In this document: positions 1 through 5,392 of the stretch, piece after piece
Position numbering within the stretch: position 1 is the first letter of the stretch
How the letters are laid out: each line of letters opens with the position of its first letter
From: Clostridia bacterium
GTDB taxonomy: Bacteria > Bacillota > Clostridia > Oscillospirales > CAG-272
Reading direction: 5' to 3'
DNA length: 5,392 bases
NCBI GenBank assembly: GCA_017629925.1
Contig: JAGBWH010000067.1
Location: 1-5,392, forward strand
Position numbers and translations under genes: made by a program
The notes under the pieces: generated by a model
Database searches by the model: none
What the model was told of the DNA's origin: nothing
The model's input: only the letters and a program-made list of their open reading frames with translations

Positions 1-1364
1 CGGGCGAGCGCTTTGATGCTTGGCGCCGTATTCGGCAGGGTGAAGTGGATTTGGTGATTGGCACTCGAAGTGCAATTTTTGCACCTTTATCCCGTATTGG
101 TGCGATTATCATTGACGAGGAGCACGAGCACACCTATAAATCCGAAAGCACCCCCAAATATCATGCCAGAGACATTGCCGCTTTCCGCTGTGGAAAGCAT
201 AATGCCTTGATGGTGCTTGCCTCTGCCACCCCGTCTTTTGAAAGTTTCTACAAAGCCAAAGAGGGGAAATACACCCTCGTGCCTTTGCGGGAACGCTATG
301 GCGGTGCGGCATTGCCTGCGGTGGAAATCATTGATATGCGCCAAGAAGTAAGAAAGGGCAAAATGACGCCCTTCAGCGAACGATTGACGGAACTGCTTGA
401 ATACACCAAAGAAAGAGGAGAGCAGGCGATTTTGTTTTTAAATCGCCGTGGATACAATACCTCTCTCCAATGCAAAGAATGTGGAGAGCCACTTACCTGC
501 CCGCATTGCTCGGTGACGCTGACCTACCATGTGGCAAGCGGCGCACAACTGCGATGCCATTGTTGCGGGTATCGCTCTGCCGTGCCACGTAGTTGCCCCT
601 CGTGCCAAAGCCAACACATCTCTTATGTCGGGTTTGGTACGCAAAAGGCGGAATCGGAGATCTCTCTTTCAAACCCTTCCATTCGCGTGATGCGCATGGA
701 TGCCGATACCACAGGCGAAAAATTGGCGTTTGACCGTATGCTTGAAAGTTTCAGGCAGGGAGAGGCAGACGTTTTGCTCGGCACACAAATGGTCACAAAA
801 GGGCATGATTTTCCCAAAGTGACTTTGGTGGGCGTTTTGCTCGCTGATACCTCTCTTTACGTCAACGATTTTCGTGCGGCAGAAAGAACTTTTTCGCTAC
901 TCACACAGGTCATTGGAAGAGCAGGCCGTTCCACCTCGCCGGGCATAGCGGTGGTGCAAACGTTTGCCCCCTTCCATGATGTGATTCGATACGCCGCAGA
1001 GCAGGATTATGAGCGTTTTTACGAGGCGGAAATTGCCCTGCGTAAAAGCACCCTCTTTCCTCCTTTTTGCGATATTGCCTCGCTGACGCTCACTTCTACG
1101 GATGAGCAGGATTTGTTTTCTGTTGCCTCAGATATGAAAAACTATCTCAGCAAATTGGCAGAGGAGCAGTATGCGGACCTGTCTCTTGTGGTGTTTGGGC
1201 CTTTTGAGGCAAAAATATACAAAGCGGCTGAAAAATACCGTATGCAAATGATGGTGAAATGTCGTCTCTCGAAACGCTCAAGAGGACTATTTCGCGATTT
1301 GCTACTCGCTTTTTCATCCCGCAAAACCACCCTCAGCGTGGACTTTAACCCGCTGACTTTATAA
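1..1364 (+). CDS. priA: Primosomal protein N' (replication restart DNA helicase PriA), 5'-truncated by window edge
   Basis: PriA is a superfamily 2 3'-to-5' DNA helicase that recognises stalled or collapsed forks and reloads the replicative helicase. The reading frame is open from base 3, so the gene enters from the left. The 453 codons present are the C-terminal part of a protein usually over 700 residues; the N-terminal DNA-binding region and the Walker A motif lie outside. Visible motifs, in order: IGTRSAIFAP; the Walker B box DEEH (bases 114-125); motif III SATPS; eight cysteines in four CxxC pairs forming the two-zinc module (bases 471-482, 498-509, 555-566, 594-605), inserted in the helicase core as in known PriA; GTQMVTKGHDFP (motif V); QVIGRAGRS (motif VI, bases 906-932); and a typical ending VDFNPLTL. 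An ATG-like or GTG start at base 45 would be spurious, because the conserved GER..AW sequence before it is in frame. No key residue is missing in the part seen. Identification is very secure. Confidence 0.97.
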   Translation, partial: GERFDAWRRIRQGEVDLVIGTRSAIFAPLSRIGAIIIDEEHEHTYKSESTPKYHARDIAAFRCGKHNALMVLASATPSFESFYKAKEGKYTLVPLRERYGGAALPAVEIIDMRQEVRKGKMTPFSERLTELLEYTKERGEQAILFLNRRGYNTSLQCKECGEPLTCPHCSVTLTYHVASGAQLRCHCCGYRSAVPRSCPSCQSQHISYVGFGTQKAESEISLSNPSIRVMRMDADTTGEKLAFDRMLESFRQGEADVLLGTQMVTKGHDFPKVTLVGVLLADTSLYVNDFRAAERTFSLLTQVIGRAGRSTSPGIAVVQTFAPFHDVIRYAAEQDYERFYEAEIALRKSTLFPPFCDIASLTLTSTDEQDLFSVASDMKNYLSKLAEEQYADLSLVVFGPFEAKIYKAAEKYRMQMMVKCRLSKRSRGLFRDLLLAFSSRKTTLSVDFNPLTL

Positions 1365-1367
1365 AAT

Positions 1368-1375
1368 GAAGAGGA
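1368..1375 (+). promoter_or_regulatory. Ribosome binding site of def
   Basis: GAAGAGGA lies 7 bases before the def ATG, in the 18-base spacer after the priA stop. It supports the start at 1383. The spacer is too short to hold a promoter and terminator as well, so def is probably read from the same transcript as priA (inference). Confidence 0.75.
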
Positions 1376-1382
1376 CTAAAAA

Positions 1383-1841
1383 ATGGCTATTTTGAACCTT
1401 GTTTATGAAGGCGACCCCATGCTTCGCCGTGTGAGTCGTCCTGTCACCGAAATTACCCCCCGTATCCTCCAACTTTTGGACGATATGACAGAAACCATGC
1501 GCCTGCACAATGGTTGCGGACTTGCCGCCGTGCAGGTGGGCATTTTGCGCCGTGTGGTGGTGATTGAAGTAGAAGAGGGGCAAGTCTATGAATTGATTAA
1601 CCCCAAAATCGTGGCTTGGACAGGTCATCAAGAGGAGGTAGAGGGCTGTTTGTCTTTGCCCGGAAAATGGGCGCATACCAGCCGACCTGCCGCTGTGACC
1701 GTCAAAGCCTTAAACCGCTATGGCGAAGAATATGAAATACGTGGCGACGGTCTGCTTTGCCGTGCGTTGTGTCATGAGATTGACCATCTGGACGGCAAAC
1801 TCTTTGTGGATGTTGCCGTAGGTGAAGTGGAGAGTAAATGA
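1383..1841 (+). CDS. def: Peptide deformylase
   Basis: This cytosolic metalloenzyme removes the N-formyl group from the initiator methionine of nascent proteins at the ribosome exit. The 152-residue product has the usual length of a compact bacterial deformylase. All three signature motifs are present: motif 1 GCGLAAVQVG (residues 44-53, with active-site Gln51), motif 2 EGCLSLP (87-93, with metal ligand Cys89) and motif 3 HEIDH (131-135, with metal ligands His131 and His135 and catalytic Glu132). In motif 1 the commonest form is GLAAPQ, whereas here a valine (Val50) replaces the proline; the catalytic Gln is kept. From memory, this variant occurs in other clostridial deformylases, so I do not read it as loss of function. 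The start is set by the GAAGAGGA site and by the family N-terminus (the 'ILNLVYEGDPMLRRVSRPV' style). The stop codon overlaps the fmt start, which fits coupled production of the formylating and deformylating enzymes. Confidence 0.97.
   Translation: MAILNLVYEGDPMLRRVSRPVTEITPRILQLLDDMTETMRLHNGCGLAAVQVGILRRVVVIEVEEGQVYELINPKIVAWTGHQEEVEGCLSLPGKWAHTSRPAAVTVKALNRYGEEYEIRGDGLLCRALCHEIDHLDGKLFVDVAVGEVESK
1829..1841 (+). promoter_or_regulatory. def/fmt stop-start overlap with fmt ribosome binding site
   Basis: GGAGAG (1829-1834), inside the last def codons, precedes two adjacent ATG codons at 1838 and 1841. The first gives an ATGA overlap with the def stop, the second a TGATG overlap. GGAG is 5 bases from the first ATG and 8 from the second. 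Fmt proteins normally begin M-R-I-x-F-M-G-T-P, which matches the ATG at 1841, so the true start may be one codon later than listed. Either arrangement suggests translational coupling. Confidence 0.65.
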
Positions 1842-2776
1842 TGCGCATACTATTCATGGGAACTCCGGAAATTGCCGCTTCATGCCTTGAAGCTTTGCTG
1901 TGCGATGGGCAAGAAGTGGTAGGGCTTGTATGCCAACCAGATAAACCAAAGGGAAGAGGCAATGTGCTCACGCCCCCACCCACGAAGGTCCTCGCAGAGG
2001 CGCATGGTGTGCCTGTGTATCAGCCCTTTACGCTCAAAGACGAGGCGTTGCTTCCCGTCTTGGAGATGCTTTCCCCCGACCTCATTATTGTGGTGGCGTA
2101 TGGGAAAATTTTGCCTTCATATGTACTCCACTATCCCAAATATGGTTGCATCAATTTGCACGTGTCGATTTTGCCCAAATACCGTGGCGCCGCTCCTATG
2201 CAAAGAGCCATTATGGCAGGGGAAACCGAGACGGGAGTCACTGTGATATATATGGACGAAGGCATGGACACAGGGGATATCATCTATACTGCCAAATATC
2301 CCATTTTGCCCACCGATGACTATGGCGCAGTCAGCCAAAAAGCGGCAGAAATCGGCGCACCCCTCCTGATTTCCACCATAAATGGACTAAAAGAGGGCAA
2401 CATCACACGCATACCCCAAAATCATGATGAAGCCACTTTCGCCCCTAAAATTGACAAATCCGAATATCATATAGACTTCACCAAACCCGCCTATCTTTGC
2501 GATGGATTGGTGCGCGGACTCTCTCCTGCACCTTTGGCGTATGCGGTGGATGGCAAGGGCAGACAGCTGAAAATTTGCACCGCCCACCCCACCGAAGGGC
2601 AGGGTGTGCCGGGTACGGTGATTTTCGTATCCACCCAAGGCGAAGGGGAAATTCGCGTGGCTTGTGGCGAAGGCGCACTTGCCATTACCTCTCTTTTCCC
2701 TGCGGGCAAATCTAAAATGAGTGCCGCCGCGTTTCTTCGTGGCAGAGGTATTGCCGAGGGAGATATTTTGCAGTGA
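1838..2776 (+). CDS. fmt: Methionyl-tRNA formyltransferase
   Basis: Fmt transfers a formyl group from 10-formyltetrahydrofolate to Met-tRNA(fMet), making the bacterial initiator tRNA. At 312 residues it has the family's normal length (about 310-315). The N-terminal Rossmann-type formyltransferase domain opens with RILFMGTPEIA and contains PDKPKGRG and VVAYGKILP. The active-site triad is Asn106 and His108 (in INLH) and Asp144 (in GMDTGD), lining up with Asn108, His110 and Asp146 of the E. coli enzyme. Between them lies the signature ILPKYRGAAPMQRAI. The C-terminal OB-fold tRNA-binding domain, about residue 205 onward, has the usual features (GLSPAPLAY; a lysine/serine-rich stretch near the end). 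It overlaps def by 4 bases upstream and rsmB by 4 bases downstream. An alternative start is the ATG at 1841. Nothing is missing. Confidence 0.97.
   Translation: MMRILFMGTPEIAASCLEALLCDGQEVVGLVCQPDKPKGRGNVLTPPPTKVLAEAHGVPVYQPFTLKDEALLPVLEMLSPDLIIVVAYGKILPSYVLHYPKYGCINLHVSILPKYRGAAPMQRAIMAGETETGVTVIYMDEGMDTGDIIYTAKYPILPTDDYGAVSQKAAEIGAPLLISTINGLKEGNITRIPQNHDEATFAPKIDKSEYHIDFTKPAYLCDGLVRGLSPAPLAYAVDGKGRQLKICTAHPTEGQGVPGTVIFVSTQGEGEIRVACGEGALAITSLFPAGKSKMSAAAFLRGRGIAEGDILQ
2757..2776 (+). promoter_or_regulatory. rsmB ribosome binding site and GTGA overlap with the fmt stop
   Basis: AGGGAG (2757-2762) stands 10 bases before a GTG codon at 2773 that overlaps the fmt TGA stop (GTGA). This decides the rsmB start in favour of GTG over the next in-frame ATG at 2815, which would cut into the first helix of the NusB-like domain. 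The overlap suggests coupled translation of rsmB with fmt. Confidence 0.65.
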
Positions 2777-4065
2777 AAAACAAAAACACGTATGTGTTGG
2801 AGCAACTGCTTCGCATGGAAGAAGAGGGGCGGTATATCGCCCTCTCACTTTCCGCTGTACCTCGTGAGCATCGTGGGTATGTCACCGCCATGCTCTATGG
2901 GATCACCGAGCATAAGATTACCCTTGACTACTACATTGGCGTTTTGGCACAGCGAAGCGAAATGGACGCCACCACCCGACATCTGTTGCGCATTGGGCTT
3001 TACCAGCTGCTCTATATGGACCATATCCCCCCACACGCCGTGGTAAATCAAACGGTGGCTTTGGCGAGAAATAAAGGCGAGGCGGGGTTTGTGAATGCCA
3101 TTTTGAGAACAGCCCTCCGTGAGCCTCAAAAATGCACATTGCCCCCGCGCGAGAAAAACCCACGGCGGTATCTTTCTATTGCCTATTCCGTGCCGCTTGC
3201 TTTGGTGCGAGAATTGGTGTCATCTTTAGGCGAGGCGCAAACGGAAGATTTTTTGCGTGCATCCGCCGAAAAAGCCCCCTTGTGCATTCGGGTAAACACC
3301 CTCAAAACCACAAGAGAAGCATGGCTGACACAATGCAAAGAAGCGGGCATCTCTGCCCGACCGACGACCTTTGCCCAAAACGGTGTGCTCATTGATCAAA
3401 ATATCCCTGTGCCCACCTTGCCCGGGTTTGATGAAGGGCTCTTTTATGTGCAGGACGAAGCCGCGCAACTCGCAGTGGAAATCCTCTCTCCCACCACAGG
3501 TAGTTTTCTCATTGACACCTGCGCCGCCCCCGGTGGCAAATCCTTTGCCGCCTCACTCCTCATGGAGGGGAAAGGTCAGGTGGTCTCCATGGATATTCAC
3601 ACAAGCAAAAAGTCTCTCATCTCGGACGGCGCACAGCGCCTAAAGCTGGAAAATATTTCCCCCATCACCCACGACAGCCAAATGCCCAAAGCGGAATTTG
3701 TGGGTAAGGCGGATTATGTCATCTGCGATGTTCCTTGCTCTGGGGTGGGGGTTTTGCGTAAAAAACCTGAAATTCGTTATAAAGATGTATCGGAATGGGC
3801 GAATTTGCCGGCATTGCAACAAAGCATTTTATCGGCATCATCCACCTATCTCAAACCAAGTGGCAAACTGCTGTATGCCACCTGCACCATTCGTCCACAG
3901 GAAAACAGGGAAGTGGTAAAAGCGTTTTTGGCGTCTCACCCTGATTTTTCTCTTTTGCCCTTTTCTTTTGGGGGCATTTCGTCTGCTGACGGGATGCTGA
4001 CCTTCACCCCGCAAGAACATGGCACAGACGGATTTTTTGTGGCGCTGCTTTGCCGCAAAAGTTAA
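2773..4065 (+). CDS. rsmB: 16S rRNA (cytosine(967)-C(5))-methyltransferase RsmB
   Basis: RsmB (also Sun or Fmu) uses S-adenosylmethionine to methylate C967 of 16S rRNA (E. coli numbering) during small-subunit assembly. The 430-residue product matches the family length (E. coli 429). Residues 1 to about 130 form the NusB-like RNA-binding domain, with typical features such as LYGITEHKITLDYYI and HAVVNQTVALARNKG followed by FVNAILR. The Rossmann-fold methyltransferase follows: motif I DTCAAPGGK (248-256), motif II acidic Asp274 for SAM, Asp301, motif IV DVPCSG with Cys322 (needed for product release) and motif VI ATCTI with Cys371 (the nucleophile). The two cysteines correspond to Cys325 and Cys375 in E. 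coli. It ends with the family-typical HGTDGFFVALLCRKS. The close paralogues RsmF and the NOP2/NSUN proteins lack the N-terminal NusB-like domain, which favours RsmB. The GTG start overlaps the fmt stop. Confidence 0.95.
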   Translation: MKNKNTYVLEQLLRMEEEGRYIALSLSAVPREHRGYVTAMLYGITEHKITLDYYIGVLAQRSEMDATTRHLLRIGLYQLLYMDHIPPHAVVNQTVALARNKGEAGFVNAILRTALREPQKCTLPPREKNPRRYLSIAYSVPLALVRELVSSLGEAQTEDFLRASAEKAPLCIRVNTLKTTREAWLTQCKEAGISARPTTFAQNGVLIDQNIPVPTLPGFDEGLFYVQDEAAQLAVEILSPTTGSFLIDTCAAPGGKSFAASLLMEGKGQVVSMDIHTSKKSLISDGAQRLKLENISPITHDSQMPKAEFVGKADYVICDVPCSGVGVLRKKPEIRYKDVSEWANLPALQQSILSASSTYLKPSGKLLYATCTIRPQENREVVKAFLASHPDFSLLPFSFGGISSADGMLTFTPQEHGTDGFFVALLCRKS

Positions 4066-4100
4066 CATTTGATTTTTTATCTGCTTTTCATACATTTCAA

Positions 4101-4108
4101 AGAAAGGA
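4101..4108 (+). promoter_or_regulatory. Ribosome binding site of rlmN
   Basis: AGAAAGGA ends 6 bases before the rlmN ATG at 4115 and supports that start. It lies in the 49-base AT-rich gap (4066-4114) between rsmB and rlmN, the longest non-coding stretch in the window. I see no convincing terminator hairpin in the gap. Confidence 0.7.
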
Positions 4109-4114
4109 TACGCC

Positions 4115-5179
4115 ATGAGTGAACTGATCGATATTCTCTCGCTTTTCCCCGAAGAAGCCCAACGGTTTTTGGTGGAAAACGGCGAGCCAAAGTTCCGAGA
4201 AAAACAAATATTTTCATGGCTCATGAAAGGAAAATCCTTTGATGAAATGAAAAATCTTCCGCTCGCTCTCCAAAAGAAGTTAGGCGAGCGATGCCTGTTC
4301 ACATTGCCTTCCGTGGCGGAAAAGCAAGTCTCTAAAATGGACGGCACAGTCAAATATTTGTTTCGTCTTTTTGACGGTGCTTGTGTGGAAAGCGTCCTCA
4401 TGCACTATTCGTATGGTGACACACTTTGCATTTCAAGCCAAGTGGGTTGCCGTATGGGATGTAAGTTTTGCGCCTCTACCCTCGGTGGCAAAGAAAGAGA
4501 CCTCCTCCCCTCCGAAATGTTGGGGCAAATTGTCATGGCGCAGGCGGATAGTGGCTGTCACGTCTCTCATGTGGTGATGATGGGGATTGGTGAGCCACTC
4601 GATAATTACGAGAATGTCATTCGCTTTCTGAAATTAGCCGCTCACCCCGAGCGATTGGGACTAAGCCCTCGCCGTGTCTCTCTTTCCACTTGCGGCATTG
4701 TGCCACGCATTCATGACTTGGCAAAAGAGGAGTTACCCGTCACCCTTTCCGTTTCTCTTCATGCGTCGAGCAACCAAACCCGAAACCAAATTATGCCCAT
4801 CAATCATAAATACCCCATCGAAGAATTGCTCGGCGCTTGCAAAGCCTATTTTGAAGAAACAGGGCGTCGCATTTCTTTTGAATACACCCTGCTTTCCGGT
4901 GTCAATGATAGCCAAGAGACGGCGCAGGAGCTGGGGCAGGTGCTTCGCCGTGGGCTGGGCAAAATGCCCATTCACGTGAATTTAATTCGTCTAAACGAAG
5001 TCAAAGAACGCGATTTTCAGCGTAGTGGCGCAGAGCGTGCCAAAGCCTTTATAGATACGTTGGCAAAAGTCGGCATCACCGCCACCCTTCGCCGTAGGCT
5101 GGGGGCAGATGTGGACGCTGCCTGTGGGCAACTGCGCTCTAAAACCTTAAAGTCGACAGACGATCATGGCGAAACGTAA
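4115..5179 (+). CDS. rlmN: Dual-specificity 23S rRNA (adenine(2503)-C(2))/tRNA (adenine(37)-C(2)) methyltransferase RlmN
   Basis: RlmN is a radical-SAM enzyme that puts a methyl group on C2 of A2503 in the peptidyl-transferase region of 23S rRNA, and on A37 of some tRNAs. The 354-residue product is of family length. After an N-terminal accessory domain (FREKQIFSWL near residues 28-37) come VESVLMHY and SSQVGC, then the iron-sulfur motif CRMGCKFC with Cys112, Cys116 and Cys119. Next are the SAM-binding MGIGEPLDNYENV, STCGIVP, SVSLHA, MPINHKYPI and FEYTLLSGVND. The C-terminal ACGQLR holds Cys337, equivalent to the methyl-carrying Cys355 of E. coli. The ACGQL motif and the rRNA-cluster setting favour RlmN over the resistance paralogue Cfr. 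One small oddity is Arg292 in NLIRLN, where proline is the commoner residue. It is followed after only 33 bases by rsgA rather than by the phosphatase-kinase pair usual in Bacillota. Confidence 0.97.
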   Translation: MSELIDILSLFPEEAQRFLVENGEPKFREKQIFSWLMKGKSFDEMKNLPLALQKKLGERCLFTLPSVAEKQVSKMDGTVKYLFRLFDGACVESVLMHYSYGDTLCISSQVGCRMGCKFCASTLGGKERDLLPSEMLGQIVMAQADSGCHVSHVVMMGIGEPLDNYENVIRFLKLAAHPERLGLSPRRVSLSTCGIVPRIHDLAKEELPVTLSVSLHASSNQTRNQIMPINHKYPIEELLGACKAYFEETGRRISFEYTLLSGVNDSQETAQELGQVLRRGLGKMPIHVNLIRLNEVKERDFQRSGAERAKAFIDTLAKVGITATLRRRLGADVDAACGQLRSKTLKSTDDHGET

Positions 5180-5200
5180 TCAGCAAACCGAAAAAAAGAG

Positions 5201-5206
5201 AAAGGA
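5201..5206 (+). promoter_or_regulatory. Ribosome binding site of rsgA
   Basis: AAAGGA lies 6 bases before the ATG at 5213, inside a purine-only run (5190-5208). The in-frame codons between the rlmN stop and this ATG include no ATG, GTG or TTG, so the start at 5213 is effectively fixed. Confidence 0.7.
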
Positions 5207-5212
5207 AACCGC

Positions 5213-5392
5213 ATGGAGCAAACTGTATCCGCTTTGATTGTGGCGGGCGTAGGTGGACTCTACACGCTCACAACAGAAGAAGAGCATCCCCTTTTGCCGA
5301 CCACGTTTACCTGTCGTGGAAAAGGGGCATTCCGTCACCAAGATACCAAACTGCTGGTGGGCGACCGCGTGCTTGTCCGGTATGATGACGCC
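5213..5392 (+). CDS. rsgA: Small ribosomal subunit biogenesis GTPase RsgA, N-terminal fragment (3'-truncated by window edge)
   Basis: RsgA (YjeQ/CpgA/YloQ) is a circularly permuted GTPase that binds the 30S subunit late in its assembly and releases maturation factors. Only the first 60 residues, the OB-fold, are in the window; the GTPase motifs (in the order G4-G5-G1-G2-G3) and the C-terminal zinc finger must lie to the right. The family pattern is clear: VAGVGGLYTL (residues 10-19), CRGKGAFR (34-41) and LVGDRVLV (48-55). The loop at about 20-31 (TTEEEHPLLPTT) is acidic and slightly long. The gene position also supports the call, since rsgA follows this cluster in Bacillota. In B. subtilis the RsgA protein (CpgA) is a substrate of the PrkC kinase, whose gene normally lies directly upstream but is absent here. 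With so little of the protein visible I rate it a little below its neighbours. Confidence 0.9.
   Translation, partial: MEQTVSALIVAGVGGLYTLTTEEEHPLLPTTFTCRGKGAFRHQDTKLLVGDRVLVRYDDA

Noticed and set aside
1366..1395. A 9-codon frame (MKRTKKWLF) just after priA that overlaps the def start, possibly a leader peptide.
   Set aside because: It has no ribosome binding site of its own and its codons are the def binding site and start read in another frame.
2387..2848. A 153-codon open frame on the minus strand opposite fmt and the start of rsmB.
   Set aside because: It is opposite clearly conserved coding sequence, with no motif of its own; treated as a shadow.
4036..4080. Possible terminator at the end of rsmB, with a short GC-rich pairing followed by T-rich sequence.
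   Set aside because: The pairing is only about three bases with a long loop, and the T-rich stretch does not directly follow it.
4069..4096. TTGATT (4069-4074) and TACATT (4091-4096) with a 16-base spacing, resembling a sigma-A promoter before rlmN.
   Set aside because: Each box matches only four of six consensus bases in AT-rich DNA. Transcription would start at about 4103, inside the rlmN ribosome binding site, leaving no usable leader.
3838..4401. A 187-codon open frame on the minus strand across the end of rsmB and the start of rlmN.
   Set aside because: It lies opposite two certain genes and shows no recognisable motif. Long antisense frames arise easily from the codon bias of the real genes.
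5190..5208. A purine-only run including seven adenines, considered as a slippery frameshift site.
   Set aside because: It lies after the rlmN stop and before the rsgA start, so it is not translated in either gene; it is explained by the ribosome binding site.
5166..5237. A short 23-codon frame, rich in lysine and arginine (begins MAKRNQQTEKK), overlapping the end of rlmN and the start of rsgA.
   Set aside because: No ribosome binding site before its ATG. The AAAGGA inside it clearly serves rsgA, and its basic, polar composition simply reflects the purine-rich spacer.

Overview
This window is a compact stretch of bacterial housekeeping genes, all on the + strand and almost without intergenic DNA. 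In order: the 3' part of priA (replication-restart helicase, cut by the left edge), def (peptide deformylase), fmt (methionyl-tRNA formyltransferase), rsmB (16S rRNA m5C methyltransferase), rlmN (23S rRNA/tRNA m2A methyltransferase, radical SAM) and the first 60 codons of rsgA (30S-maturation GTPase, cut by the right edge). Every identification rests on family motifs that can be read in the translated frames.

The gene order matches the well-known Bacillota (Firmicutes) cluster priA-def-fmt-rsmB-rlmN-prpC/stp-prkC/pknB-rsgA. The protein sequences look clostridial, for example the GLAAVQVG deformylase motif and the RlmN wording around its C-terminal ACGQLR. Base composition is moderate, roughly half G+C by eye. 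The best guess is a member of class Clostridia, possibly of the Oscillospiraceae/Ruminococcaceae type. That placement is an inference from gene order and sequence style, not a database result.

Region by region: 1-1364 priA C-terminal half; 1365-1382 spacer with the def ribosome binding site; 1383-1841 def; fmt overlaps the def stop; rsmB begins with GTG overlapping the fmt stop; 4066-4114 is a 49-base AT-rich gap; 4115-5179 rlmN; 5180-5212 a purine-rich spacer with a ribosome binding site; 5213 to the end is rsgA. There is no gene-free stretch over 300 bases. I saw no RNA gene, CRISPR array, insertion sequence or convincing terminator.

Functionally the cluster serves protein synthesis. Fmt formylates initiator Met-tRNA and Def removes the formyl group from nascent proteins. 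RsmB and RlmN methylate rRNA (RlmN also tRNA), and RsgA checks 30S maturation. PriA is the replication member that traditionally sits at the head of this cluster. The one notable departure from the textbook order is that the Ser/Thr phosphatase and kinase genes usually found between rlmN and rsgA are absent. I found no novel system here.
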